Origin: Streptomyces sp. NBC_00440
GTDB taxonomy: Bacteria; Actinomycetota; Actinomycetes; Streptomycetales; Streptomycetaceae
Direction of reading: 5' to 3'
Length of the DNA: 64,000 nucleotides
NCBI RefSeq assembly: GCF_036014215.1
Contig: NZ_CP107921.1
Location: forward strand, 1,621,501 to 1,685,500
Made by a program: the position numbers and the translations under genes. This document shows, piece by piece, positions 7,991 to 16,348 of this stretch (its first letter is position 1; each line of letters starts with the position of its first letter). The notes under the pieces are model-generated. The model did no database searches. It was not told the origin of the DNA and saw only the letters and a program-made list of their open reading frames with translations.

Positions 7991-9386
7991 ACCAGGTGGC
8001 GCGGGACTTCTTCCACTCGTCGTGGGTGAGGTCCTTCGCCTCCGTGCCGTCCCCGTAGAGGTCGGCCGATCCGTCGTCGGTGATCAGCTGGGCGCGCGCC
8101 CCGGCCGCGTTCAGGTCGGGGACGTCCACCACGGCCTCCCAGCCGCCCGGGTCGCTGGTCGGCAGGTCGGCCCGCTCCACGGGGGCGTGCCCGGCGACAC
8201 CGTCCCAGGAGTAGAGGGCGTACGGATCGGAGTTGTCGTCGGCCGCCCACGAACCGGCGACGATCAGATACTGACCGGCCGCGTTCTTGCGGATGTCCCG
8301 GATGGAGAGCCCCCCGAGGTCCAGCTCGATCGGTGTGCCGAAGACGGCCTTCGTGCCGGTGACCACCTTGTCCATGTTGGTGACCGGCACGATGAGCGCC
8401 TTGCCGCCGTTCTTCGGCGGCACCAGGGGCGCGCGGAAGCCGAGGTAGGCCGTGCTGGACGAACCGGGCGCGAACTCCAGCCCCTCGATGTTGAATCCGT
8501 CGATCTGCTTGGGGACCTGGCCGTCCTCGGTGCCGGCGGCGAATCCGTAACGGTCGCCGTTGGCCTTGTCCCAGGCGACCAGGTCGTCACGGAGCTTCGC
8601 GTACGAGCCGCCGAAGGACAGCTGGGTGGCGGCTCCCGAACCGGTGACCTCGGTGGTGAAGATCCGGTTGCGGTCGGGCTTGTACTCGCCGTCCTTGTTG
8701 TTGCCCAGCGAGCCCGTCCAGTAGACCGTGTCGCCGACCCGGGCCGCGGCCTCGATGTCGATCTCCTTCTTGACCCCGAGCTCGTCGCTGAAGTCCCAGG
8801 TCCGCACGGGCGCCCCGGACGTCGAACCGTCGTACAGCCGCAGGGTGTTGGACTCGTCGTCGGCCACCACCACATAGCCGCCGCCGACGGAGACGGCGGC
8901 GGAGGCGTCGGAGGAGCCGGTGAAGTAGCGGGTGTCCGCGCTGTGCTGGACCGCGGCGGACGCGGCGTAGTGCAGGGTCTTGGTGGCGGTCTTGCCACCG
9001 AGGCCGGTGACCTCGATAGTGAGGTCGGTGTAGCCCTGTGCGCGGGCGCCGACCGTGACCCGGCGGGTGGCGCCGCTGCCCGTGACGGAGACATCGCCGG
9101 TCCCGGCGACGGAGGACTTGGAACTGGCCGAAGCGGCCACGGTGAGCGCCGAGGCGTCCGCACCGCTCTGCCCCACGGTGACGGTGACGGCCGGGTCACC
9201 GGTGGCACCGACCGCGCCGGAGAGGTAGCCGGCCGAGAGGGAGAGCGTGGGCGTTCCGTAACTCGCCGCGTGCGCGGGGGCGTTGGCGCCGGTGAGGACC
9301 AGGGAGAACAGTCCGCCCGCGGCCGCGGCCACTATGCCGGTCCTCGGACGGAACGAGCGGCGGAACAGGATGGCAGAGATCTGCAC
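7974..9386 (-). CDS. Secreted DUF3616-like protein, probable beta-propeller
   Basis: A 470-residue exported protein. GTG 9386 follows a purine-rich GAGAGGG site. The N-terminus has a long basic stretch, a hydrophobic core and an AHA cleavage site (GANAPAHA), so Sec or Tat export is likely. Residues about 40-150 form an Ig/BACON-like segment rich in Val, Thr and Ala. The rest holds repeated strands such as GGGYVVVADDESNTLRLYDG, KKEIDIEAAARVGDTVYWTG and FNIEGLEFAPGSSSTAYLGF, which fit a propeller of the DUF3616 kind. No catalytic residues can be assigned. It overlaps the convergent membrane-protein gene by 17 bp. Its role outside the cell is unknown. Confidence 0.7.
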   Translation of the reverse strand: MQISAILFRRSFRPRTGIVAAAAGGLFSLVLTGANAPAHAASYGTPTLSLSAGYLSGAVGATGDPAVTVTVGQSGADASALTVAASASSKSSVAGTGDVSVTGSGATRRVTVGARAQGYTDLTIEVTGLGGKTATKTLHYAASAAVQHSADTRYFTGSSDASAAVSVGGGYVVVADDESNTLRLYDGSTSGAPVRTWDFSDELGVKKEIDIEAAARVGDTVYWTGSLGNNKDGEYKPDRNRIFTTEVTGSGAATQLSFGGSYAKLRDDLVAWDKANGDRYGFAAGTEDGQVPKQIDGFNIEGLEFAPGSSSTAYLGFRAPLVPPKNGGKALIVPVTNMDKVVTGTKAVFGTPIELDLGGLSIRDIRKNAAGQYLIVAGSWAADDNSDPYALYSWDGVAGHAPVERADLPTSDPGGWEAVVDVPDLNAAGARAQLITDDGSADLYGDGTEAKDLTHDEWKKSRATWFTVGK

Positions 9387-9496
9387 GGGGACCCTCTCGT
9401 CGTGGGGGATGGCGGTGGGGGTGTCGTCGACGAGAAGGCTCCGGTCTCCGCGCCAACGGGGCGCGCACACCGTACGTACGGAACGCGAACAGCACA

Positions 9497-9531
9497 ATAC
9501 GGCCCCGGTGCGCGGAGCACCGGGGCCGTAT
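9497..9531. terminator. Strong hairpin terminator at the end of the suf operon
   Basis: Two perfect 15-bp arms (9497-9511 and 9517-9531) flank a 5-nt loop, starting with ATACGGCCCCGGTGC. It lies 36 bp past the stop of the last suf gene. It can work from either strand and could also insulate the secreted-protein promoter. Confidence 0.8.
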
Positions 9532-9566
9532 CGGCAGTACGGGGAGGGCTGTTGGGGGCAGCGCCG

Positions 9567-9905
9567 TCAGACGTTGAAGCCGAGCGCGCGCAGCTGCTCG
9601 CGGCCGTCGTCGGTGATCTTGTCCGGTCCCCACGGCGGCATCCAGACCCAGTTGATCTTCAGCTCGTTGACGATGCCCTCGGTGGCCGACTTCGCCTGGT
9701 CCTCGATGACATCGGTCAGCGGGCAGGCCGCGGACGTCAGCGTCATGTCCAGCGTGGCGATGTTGGCGTCGTCCACGTGGATGCCGTAGATCAGGCCCAG
9801 GTTGACCACGTCGATCCCCAGCTCGGGGTCGACGACGTCGTACAGCGCCTCGCGGACCTCCTCCTCGGAGGCCGGCTTCATCGTGGCGGTCTCGTTGTCA
9901 CTCAT
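9567..9905 (-). CDS. Metal-sulfur cluster assembly factor (DUF59/SufT-like)
   Basis: A 112-residue MIP18/DUF59 protein that helps Fe-S cluster maturation. The family core is clear: VREALYDVVDPELGIDVVNL, then MTLTSAACPLTDVIED with the conserved Cys61 that in relatives binds or transfers the cluster, and a C-terminal VWMPPWGPDKITDDGREQL. Its ATG overlaps the sufU stop in an ATGA of 4 bp, so it is translationally coupled as the last gene of the suf operon. In actinobacteria the gene is commonly found here and is called SufT in some species. A strong hairpin follows it. Confidence 0.9.
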   Translation of the reverse strand: MSDNETATMKPASEEEVREALYDVVDPELGIDVVNLGLIYGIHVDDANIATLDMTLTSAACPLTDVIEDQAKSATEGIVNELKINWVWMPPWGPDKITDDGREQLRALGFNV

Positions 9906-10357
9906 GCGGTCTTCCCTTCGGACAGCGCCTGCGCCGTCGCGTCCTTCCACGCCATCCAGCTCAGCAGCGCGCACTTGACGCGCGCCGGGTACTTCGAGAC
10001 ACCGGCGAACGCGACGGCGTCCTCCAGTACCTCCTCCATCGCGTCGTCCGGCTCGATCTGCCCCCTGGACTGCATCAGCTCCAGGAAGGTCGACTGGATC
10101 TTCTGGGCGTCGCCCAGCTCCTTGCCGACCAGCAGTTCGTTCATCACGGACGCGCTGGCCTGGCTGATGGAGCAGCCCTGGCCCTCGTACGACACGTCCG
10201 CGATGCGGTCGCCCTCGTACCGCACACGCAGCGTGATCTCGTCGCCGCACGTCGGATTGACGTGGTGCACCTCGGCGTCGCCGTCACGGAGACCGCGCCC
10301 GTGCGGGTGCTTGTAGTGGTCCAGGATCACTTCCTGGTACATCGAATCCAGCTTCAC
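9902..10357 (-). CDS. sufU: SufU-type iron-sulfur assembly protein
   Basis: A 151-residue IscU-fold protein of the zinc-containing SufU subfamily of Gram-positive bacteria. It takes persulfide sulfur from SufS and passes it to the SufBCD scaffold. Ligand residues are all present: Cys37 and Asp39 in NPTCGDE, Cys62 in GQGCSISQ, and Cys129 in ARVKCALLSW. The insertion between Cys62 and Cys129 that marks SufU against IscU is present. The GTG at 10357 gives the usual MKLDSMYQEVILDHYKHP start, and an internal ATG five codons later is the alternative. It overlaps the next gene by 4 bp and follows sufS after a 75 bp gap. Confidence 0.93.
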   Translation of the reverse strand: MKLDSMYQEVILDHYKHPHGRGLRDGDAEVHHVNPTCGDEITLRVRYEGDRIADVSYEGQGCSISQASASVMNELLVGKELGDAQKIQSTFLELMQSRGQIEPDDAMEEVLEDAVAFAGVSKYPARVKCALLSWMAWKDATAQALSEGKTA

Positions 10358-10432
10358 GATCCAGTCCCTACCCGATGTCCTCGTCGGTGTAGCCGGCCCT
10401 GTCCGGCCCGGCACGGTCCAAACGAAAAGGCC

Positions 10433-11689
10433 TTAGCCGAAGAAATTCCGTACGTGCTCCAGCCCGTCAGCCAGTGCGTCGACCTCTTCGGGCGTGGAGT
10501 ACAGATAGAACGACGCTCGCGTGGTCGCAGGAATTCCGTACCGCAGGCAGACCGGCCGTGCGCAGTGGTGGCCGACCCGGACCGCGATGCCCTCCTCGTC
10601 GAGGACCTGGCCCACATCGTGCGGGTGGATGTCACCGAGCGTGAAGGAGATGGTCGCGCCGCGGTCCAGGGCCGTGGACGGTCCGATGAACCGCAGGTCC
10701 GGGATGTCGGCGAGACGCTTCATCGCGTACTCGGTGAGCGCGTGCTCATGCGCGGCGATCTTGTCCATGCCGATCGACGAGAGGTAGTCCACGGCCGCTC
10801 CGAGGCCGACGGCCTGGGCGATCGGGGGCGTACCCGCCTCGAACTTGTGCGGCGCGGGGGCGTAGGTCGAGGAGTGCATCGACACGGTCTCGATCATCTC
10901 GCCGCCGCCGAGGAACGGCGGGAGGTCCTCCAGGAGCTCCTGACGGCCCCAGAGGACGCCGATCCCGGTCGGGCCGACCATCTTGTGGCCGGTGAAGGCC
11001 ACGAAGTCGGCCTGCAGCGCCTGCACGTCGAGCACCATGTGCGGTGCGGCCTGGGAGGCGTCGATGCAGACCAGCGCACCGACCTCCTGGGCGCGCCGGA
11101 TGATCGCCTCGACCGGGTTGACCGTGCCCATCAGGTTGGAGACCAGCGTGAAGGAGACGATCTTCGTCTTCTCGGTGATGATCTCCTCGACGTTGGACAG
11201 GTCGAGGCGGCCGTCGTCGGTGAGGCCGAACCACTTCAGCTTCGCGCCGGTGCGCTGCGAGAGCAGCTGCCACGGCACGATGTTGGAGTGGTGCTCCATC
11301 TCCGTGATGACGATCTCGGTCTCGTGGTCGACCCGGTAGGGCTCGTCGGCCCAGCCGAGCATGTTGGCCACGAGGTTGAGCGACTCGGAGGCGTTCTTGG
11401 TGAAGATCACCTCGTCGCGGCTCGGCGCGTTGATGAAGGCGGCGACCTTGTCGCGGGCGCCCTCGTACAGCGCCGTGGCCTCCTCCGCGAGCACGTGCAC
11501 GCCGCGGTGGACGTTGGCGTTGTGCTGCTCGTAGTACTCGTTCAGCGCGTCGAGTACCTGGCGCGGCTTCTGCGAGGTCGCCGCGTTGTCCAGGTAGACG
11601 ATCTTCTTCCCGTCGTGGACCACACGATCCAGCAGGGGGAAGTCCTTGCGGATCGCGTCGGTGTCCAGGAGGCCCGGCAGCTGTGTCAC
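10433..11689 (-). CDS. sufS: Cysteine desulfurase
   Basis: A 418-residue PLP enzyme that splits cysteine to alanine and delivers sulfur as an enzyme persulfide. It has the class II SufS form. Features seen are LDNAATSQKP near the N-terminus, the PLP-stacking region MEHHSNIVPW, DASQAAPH, the Schiff-base Lys236 in FTGHKMVGPTG, and the persulfide Cys376 in RVGHHCARPVC. It starts with GTG 11689 inside the sufC stop (GTGA overlap), so translation is coupled to sufC. Context with sufU immediately downstream fits the SufS-SufU pair. Confidence 0.95.
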   Translation of the reverse strand: MTQLPGLLDTDAIRKDFPLLDRVVHDGKKIVYLDNAATSQKPRQVLDALNEYYEQHNANVHRGVHVLAEEATALYEGARDKVAAFINAPSRDEVIFTKNASESLNLVANMLGWADEPYRVDHETEIVITEMEHHSNIVPWQLLSQRTGAKLKWFGLTDDGRLDLSNVEEIITEKTKIVSFTLVSNLMGTVNPVEAIIRRAQEVGALVCIDASQAAPHMVLDVQALQADFVAFTGHKMVGPTGIGVLWGRQELLEDLPPFLGGGEMIETVSMHSSTYAPAPHKFEAGTPPIAQAVGLGAAVDYLSSIGMDKIAAHEHALTEYAMKRLADIPDLRFIGPSTALDRGATISFTLGDIHPHDVGQVLDEEGIAVRVGHHCARPVCLRYGIPATTRASFYLYSTPEEVDALADGLEHVRNFFG

Positions 11690-12450
11690 GCTGTTGCGCC
11701 ACCCTTCGTGTATGCCTCGTAGCCCTCGTTCTCCAGCTTGTCGGCGAGCTCCGGGCCGCCGGACTCGGCGATCCGGCCGTTCGCGAAGACGTGCACGAAG
11801 TCGGGCTTGATGTAGCGCAGGATGCGCGTGTAGTGGGTGATCAGCAGGGTGCCGACCTCGCCGCCCTCACGGACGCGGTTGACGCCGTCGGAGACCTGGC
11901 GCAGCGCGTCGACGTCCAGACCGGAGTCCGTCTCGTCGAGGATCGCGATCTTCGGCTTGAGCAGCTCCAGCTGGAGGATCTCGTGGCGCTTCTTCTCACC
12001 GCCGGAGAAGCCCTCGTTGACGTTGCGCTCGGCGAAGGCCGGGTCCATCTGGAGGGTCTCCATGGCCGTCTTGACCTCCTTCACCCAGGTACGGAGCTTC
12101 GGCGCCTCGCCGCGGATGGCGGTGGCCGACGTACGCAGGAAGTTGGAGACGGAGACGCCGGGGACCTCGACCGGGTACTGCATGGCGAGGAAGACGCCGG
12201 CGCGGGCCCGCTCGTCGACGGTCATCTCCAGCACGTCCTCACCGTCGAGGGTGACGGTGCCGCTGGTGATCGTGTACTTGGGGTGCCCCGCGAGGGAGTA
12301 CGCCAGCGTCGACTTGCCGGAGCCGTTCGGGCCCATGATGGCGTGGGTCTCGCCCTGCTTCACGGTCAGGTCGACGCCCTTGAGGATCTCCTTCGTACCG
12401 TTCTCGGTTTCGACGGAGACGTGCAGGTCGCGGATTTCAAGCGTTGCCAT
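11686..12450 (-). CDS. sufC: Fe-S cluster assembly ATPase SufC
   Basis: A 254-residue ABC-type ATPase that drives the SufBCD scaffold. Walker A is GPNGSGKS at residues 40-47. The Q-loop region is FLAMQYPVEVPGV. The signature is the Suf-specific NEGFSGGEKKRHEIL, Walker B is KIAILDETDSGLDVDAL, and the switch His is in LLITHY. ATG 12450 was chosen over the upstream in-frame start because it gives the conserved MATLEIRDLHV. It is 7 bp after the Rieske ferredoxin gene and overlaps sufS by 4 bp. There is no transmembrane partner, as expected for this soluble system. Confidence 0.96.
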   Translation of the reverse strand: MATLEIRDLHVSVETENGTKEILKGVDLTVKQGETHAIMGPNGSGKSTLAYSLAGHPKYTITSGTVTLDGEDVLEMTVDERARAGVFLAMQYPVEVPGVSVSNFLRTSATAIRGEAPKLRTWVKEVKTAMETLQMDPAFAERNVNEGFSGGEKKRHEILQLELLKPKIAILDETDSGLDVDALRQVSDGVNRVREGGEVGTLLITHYTRILRYIKPDFVHVFANGRIAESGGPELADKLENEGYEAYTKGGATA

Positions 12451-12457
12451 GGGTGAC

Positions 12458-12778
12458 TCAGGACTCCTGGGATACGGAGACGAGCACATCGTCCCCTTCG
12501 ATCTTTACGGGGTAAACGGGGACGGGGCGCGTCGCGGGAAGGCCGGACGGCTTGCCGGTGCGGAGGTCGAAGCTGGAACCGTGCAGCCAACACTCGATGG
12601 TGCAGTCCTCGACCTCGCCCTCGGAGAGGGAGACGTTCGCGTGCGAGCAGATGTCGTTGATCGCGAACACCTCCCCTTCCGTACGGACCACGGACACCGG
12701 CGTGCCGTCGATCTCCACCCGCTTCGGGGTGTCGTCCTCCAGCTCGCTCAGCGCACAGGCTCTGACGAAGGCGGCCAT
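12458..12778 (-). CDS. Rieske-type [2Fe-2S] ferredoxin within the suf operon
   Basis: A 106-residue soluble Rieske protein of the non-heme oxygenase ferredoxin type. Cluster ligands are clear: Cys44-x-His46 in CSHANVSL and Cys63-x-x-His66 in CWLHGSSFDL. The second ligand Cys is in the form seen in bacterial oxygenase ferredoxins rather than the cytochrome bc1 form. Its ATG shares one base with the sufD stop (TGATG), so it is coupled to sufD. In actinobacterial suf operons a Rieske gene sits here regularly. Its role, electron supply or stress sensing, is not established by sequence. Confidence 0.9.
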   Translation of the reverse strand: MAAFVRACALSELEDDTPKRVEIDGTPVSVVRTEGEVFAINDICSHANVSLSEGEVEDCTIECWLHGSSFDLRTGKPSGLPATRPVPVYPVKIEGDDVLVSVSQES

Positions 12779-13959
12779 CAGACTGCTGCCTGCAGCTCGG
12801 CGTCGATCTTGTCGAGCAGGCGCTCCTCGACGTCCGGCAGACCGATCTGCTGGACCAGCTCGGCGAAGAAGCCGCGGACCACCAGACGGCGGGCCTCGGC
12901 CTCCGGGATACCGCGCGACTGGAGGTAGAAGAGCTGCGAGTCGTCGAAGCGGCCGGTGGCCGACGCGTGGCCCGCGCCGGCGATCTCGCCGGTCTCGATC
13001 TCCAGGTTCGGGACCGAGTCGACCCGCGCGCCGTCGGTGAGGACGAGGTTGCGGTTCAGCTCGTACGAGTCGGTGCCCTCGGCGGCGGCCCTGATCAGGA
13101 CGTCGCCGATCCAGACGGCGTGCGCGTCCTGGCCCTGGAGCGCGCCCTTGTAGGCCACGTTCGACCGGCAGTGCGGCGCGTTGTGGTCGACGAGGAGGCG
13201 GTGCTCCTGGTGCTGGCCGTGGTCGGTGAAGTAGAGCCCGAGGAGCTCGGCATCGCCGCCGGGGCCCGCGTACTGCACGCGCGGGTGGAGGCGTACGACG
13301 TCGCCGCCGAAGGTGACCACGACCGACTTGAGCGAGGCGTCCCTGCCCACCAGCGCGTTGTGCTGCGCCACGTGGACGGCGCCGGGCTCCCAGTCCTGGA
13401 CGGAGACGACGGTCAGCTTCGCGCCGTCGCCCAGGATGTAGTCGACGTTGGCGGCGAGCACCGCGTCACCGGTGTGGTCGATGACCACGAGGGCTTCGGC
13501 GAAGGCGCCCAGCTCGATGACCTGGTGGCCGTAGGCGACACCGCCGACGCCGCGCACGGCGATCCGGATCGGCTCGCTGAGCACGGTCTCCCTGGGCACC
13601 GAGACGACCGACGCCTTCTCGAAGGAGGAGTACGCCTGGGCGGCGACCCGGTCCACCGGGGTGCCGGCCTTGCCGATGCGGGCGTCGTCACGGCCGACGG
13701 TCTCGACGTGCACGCCCTCGGGGGCGGACACCTCGACCTCGACGCCGGCGCCGGTCGCGACGGCGGTGCCGTCGTGCAGGCCCCGGAGCCGCTCCAGCGG
13801 AGTGAACCGCCACTCCTCCTCGCGGCCGTGCGGGACCGGGAAGTCCGCCACGTCGAAGGACGGCGGCGCGCTCATCCGGGTGGCGACGGTGGACTCGGCA
13901 GCCACCGCGATGGACCCGGCGGTAGTGGAACCCGCAGGAATGTTCTGAGCCTCAGCCAT
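12778..13959 (-). CDS. sufD: Fe-S cluster assembly protein SufD
   Basis: A 393-residue partner of SufB in the SufBCD scaffold. The N-terminal helical part carries HGREEEWRFTPLERLRGL, which is diagnostic. The middle is a right-handed beta-helix rich in Val and Gly. The C-terminal part ends in GHASATGRFDDSQLFYLQSRGIPEAEARRLVVRGFF, shared with SufB. The conserved C-terminal histidine in AGHASATG, involved in cluster assembly at the SufB-SufD interface, is present. It lies 59 bp after sufB and overlaps the Rieske gene by one base. Confidence 0.95.
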   Translation of the reverse strand: MAEAQNIPAGSTTAGSIAVAAESTVATRMSAPPSFDVADFPVPHGREEEWRFTPLERLRGLHDGTAVATGAGVEVEVSAPEGVHVETVGRDDARIGKAGTPVDRVAAQAYSSFEKASVVSVPRETVLSEPIRIAVRGVGGVAYGHQVIELGAFAEALVVIDHTGDAVLAANVDYILGDGAKLTVVSVQDWEPGAVHVAQHNALVGRDASLKSVVVTFGGDVVRLHPRVQYAGPGGDAELLGLYFTDHGQHQEHRLLVDHNAPHCRSNVAYKGALQGQDAHAVWIGDVLIRAAAEGTDSYELNRNLVLTDGARVDSVPNLEIETGEIAGAGHASATGRFDDSQLFYLQSRGIPEAEARRLVVRGFFAELVQQIGLPDVEERLLDKIDAELQAAV

Positions 13960-14018
13960 GGCTGTCGTCGTGCTCGCTTTCTGATGGATACGGGGGTCGG
14001 GCGAGGGGCGGGCGGCTG

Positions 14019-15440
14019 CTAGCCGACCGATCCCTCCATCTGCAGCTCGATCAGCCGGTTGAGCTCCAGGGCGTACTCCATGGGGAGCTCCTTGGCGATC
14101 GGCTCGACGAAGCCGCGCACGATCATGGCCATCGCCTCGAACTCCGTCATACCGCGGCTCATCAGGTAGAAGAGCTGGTCGTCGGAGACCTTGGAGACGG
14201 TCGCCTCGTGGCCCATGGACACGTCGTCCTCGCGGACGTCCACATAGGGGTAGGTGTCCGAGCGGGAGACCGTGTCGACGAGCAGGGCGTCACAGAGCAC
14301 GTTGGACTTGGAGCCCTCGGCGCCCTCGCCGATCTCGATCAGACCGCGGTAGGAGGTACGGCCGCCGCCTCGCGCCACCGACTTGGAGACGATGTTGGAG
14401 GAGGTGTTCGGGGCCATGTGGACCATCTTGGCGCCGGCGTCCTGGTGCTGGCCCTCGCCCGCGAAGGCGATCGACAGGGTCTCGCCCTTGGCGTGCTCGC
14501 CCATCAGGTAGACGGCCGGGTACTTCATGGTCACCTTGGAGCCGATGTTGCCGTCGACCCACTCCATGGTCGCGCCCTCGTACGCCACGGCACGCTTGGT
14601 GACGAGGTTGTAGACGTTGTTCGACCAGTTCTGGATCGTCGTGTAGCGGCAGCGGCCGCCCTTCTTCACGATGATCTCGACGACGGCGCTGTGCAGCGAG
14701 TCCGAGGAGTAGATCGGGGCTGTGCAGCCCTCGACGTAGTGGACGTAGGCGTCCTCGTCGACGATGATCAGCGTCCGCTCGAACTGGCCCATGTTCTCCG
14801 TGTTGATGCGGAAGTAGGCCTGCAGCGGGATCTCGACGTGTACGCCCTTCGGCACGTAGATGAACGAACCGCCGGACCACACGGCCGAGTTCAGCGAGGC
14901 GAACTTGTTGTCGCCGACCGGGATCACCGTGCCGAAGTACTCCTGGAAGAGCTCCGGGTGCTCCTTCAGCGCGGTGTCGGTGTCCATGAAGATGACACCC
15001 TGCGCCTCCAGCTCCTCGTTGATCTGGTGGTACACGACCTCGGACTCGTACTGGGCGGCGACACCCGCGACGAGGCGCTGCTTCTCCGCCTCCGGGATGC
15101 CGAGCTTGTCGTACGTCTTCTTGATGTCCTCCGGCAGGTCCTCCCAGGACTCCGCCTGCTTCTCGGTGGACCGTACGAAGTACTTGATGTTCTCGAAGTC
15201 GATGCCCGACAGGTCGGAGCCCCAGCTCGGCATGGGCTTCTTGCCGAAGAGCTTGAGGCCCTTGAGACGCAGCTTCAGCATCCACTCGGGCTCGTTCTTC
15301 TTCGCCGAGATGTCGCGGACGACAGCTTCGGACAGGCCGCGCTTGGCCGCGGCACCTGCCACGTCGGAGTCGGCCCAGCCGAATTCGTACGTACCCAGGC
15401 CCTCGAGTTCGGGGTGGGCAGTCTCCGTGGGGAGAGTCAT
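14019..15440 (-). CDS. sufB: Fe-S cluster assembly scaffold SufB
   Basis: A 473-residue scaffold subunit. It has the SufB N-terminal region ([16 protein letters not shown]), the [20 protein letters not shown] block, the beta-helix with [18 protein letters not shown] that contains the functionally important conserved cysteine, and the C-terminal [32 protein letters not shown] ribosome site precedes ATG 15440. Longer upstream starts were rejected because they run through the sufR gene. It overlaps the sufR stop in ATGA, so it is coupled to its regulator. Confidence 0.96.
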   Translation of the reverse strand: MTLPTETAHPELEGLGTYEFGWADSDVAGAAAKRGLSEAVVRDISAKKNEPEWMLKLRLKGLKLFGKKPMPSWGSDLSGIDFENIKYFVRSTEKQAESWEDLPEDIKKTYDKLGIPEAEKQRLVAGVAAQYESEVVYHQINEELEAQGVIFMDTDTALKEHPELFQEYFGTVIPVGDNKFASLNSAVWSGGSFIYVPKGVHVEIPLQAYFRINTENMGQFERTLIIVDEDAYVHYVEGCTAPIYSSDSLHSAVVEIIVKKGGRCRYTTIQNWSNNVYNLVTKRAVAYEGATMEWVDGNIGSKVTMKYPAVYLMGEHAKGETLSIAFAGEGQHQDAGAKMVHMAPNTSSNIVSKSVARGGGRTSYRGLIEIGEGAEGSKSNVLCDALLVDTVSRSDTYPYVDVREDDVSMGHEATVSKVSDDQLFYLMSRGMTEFEAMAMIVRGFVEPIAKELPMEYALELNRLIELQMEGSVG

Positions 15441-16183
15441 GCGGGGTTCCTCCCGGCCGTGCTGGCGGATGCTGAGTCGTTTACCTGATGGGCTTGATGG
15501 GCGTTCTTGGGAATGAACGTCGTGCACACACCGTCGCCGTGGGCGATGGTGGCGAGACGCTGCACATGGGTCCCGAGCAGGCGGGAGAAGACCTCGGTCT
15601 CCGCCTCGCACAGCTGCGGGAACTGCTCGGCGACATGGGCCACCGGGCAGTGGTGCTGGCACAGCTGCTCGCCGACCGGGGCGCTTCGCGCCGTAGCAGC
15701 GTACCCGTCGGCGGTCAACGCCTTGGCCAGAGCCTCGGCGCGGTTCTCCGGCGCCGCGGCGTCGATGGCCTCGCGGTAGGCCTCCGCCTGGGTGTCGAGC
15801 CGGTCACGGGCGAACGCCATGACCTCGTCGTCACCGGAGCGCCGGGCGATCCACCGCAGCGCGTCGGCGGCGAGCTGGTCGTAGGACTGGTCGAAGGCGT
15901 CGCGGCCGCAGTCGGTCAGCGCGAAGACCTTGGCGGGACGGCCCCGGGTCCTGGCGCCGTACACCCGCTGCTCGCGGGCGGCGACCACATCGTCGGTGAC
16001 CAGGGCGTCGAGATGGCGGCGGACAGCCGCCGGGGTGAGCCCGAGGCGTCCTGCCAGTTCGGTGACGGTGGACGGGCCGTGGTCCAGGATGGAGCGCGCG
16101 ACCCGGTTGCGGGTGGACCGCTCACCGGTCGCGAGTTCCTCCTGGGCAGTCTCACGGACTGGAGCCTCGCCGACGTTTTTCAC
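15437..16183 (-). CDS. sufR: SufR-type Fe-S-sensing transcriptional repressor
   Basis: A 248-residue ArsR/DeoR-like winged-helix protein. The N-terminal domain contains [25 protein letters not shown], and the wing is [14 protein letters not shown]. The C-terminal half carries Cys175, Cys179, Cys192 and Cys220, in [16 protein letters not shown] and DGVCTTF. Three of these are the [4Fe-4S] ligands expected for SufR. With a cluster the protein represses suf; loss of the cluster derepresses it. The GTG start at 16183 is contacted by a CAAC-N6-GTTG box (16183-16196), the motif I recall for S. avermitilis SufR. No Shine-Dalgarno site precedes the start, so a leaderless mRNA is likely. It overlaps sufB by 4 bp. 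Confidence 0.9.
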   Translation of the reverse strand: MKNVGEAPVRETAQEELATGERSTRNRVARSILDHGPSTVTELAGRLGLTPAAVRRHLDALVTDDVVAAREQRVYGARTRGRPAKVFALTDCGRDAFDQSYDQLAADALRWIARRSGDDEVMAFARDRLDTQAEAYREAIDAAAPENRAEALAKALTADGYAATARSAPVGEQLCQHHCPVAHVAEQFPQLCEAETEVFSRLLGTHVQRLATIAHGDGVCTTFIPKNAHQAHQVNDSASASTAGRNPA

Positions 16184-16196
16184 AACGCCATTGTTG
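16183..16196. promoter_or_regulatory. SufR box (CAAC-N6-GTTG)
   Basis: CAAC GCCATT GTTG on the plus strand matches the 14-bp palindromic motif I recall for SufR of Streptomyces avermitilis. It touches the sufR start codon at 16181-16183, so a bound repressor would sit on the transcription start. The motif match is seen directly; its regulatory role here is inferred. Confidence 0.75.
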
Positions 16197-16255
16197 CGTA
16201 ATTCACCGGTGCGCGACAAGTGAAGATCGGGGACTCCAGCGGTGGCCTCGATCAC

Positions 16256-16269
16256 TTAGGGCTACCTAA
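16256..16269. promoter_or_regulatory. Iron-box-like inverted repeat
   Basis: TTAGG GCTA CCTAA is a perfect 5-bp inverted repeat around 4 bp. It looks like a shortened DmdR/IdeR iron box (TTAGGTTAG-CTAACCTAA type). It lies between sufR and the divergent ABC transporter. It could add iron control to either side, but it is shorter than the 19-bp consensus. Confidence 0.4.
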
Positions 16270-16335
16270 ACAGGGCCGGATGCCTGTTCCCCCATGGCCT
16301 CGGGCCCCTGCACGATCCGCGCCCCGCCCGCTTCG

Positions 16336-16341
16336 TAGACT
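16336..16341 (+). promoter_or_regulatory. -10 box TAGACT of a probable leaderless ABC-transporter transcript
   Basis: TAGACT ends 7 nt before ATG 16349, with no ribosome site between. This is the standard spacing for a transcript that begins at or next to the A of the start codon. Confidence 0.6.
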
Positions 16342-16348
16342 CCCCCGT

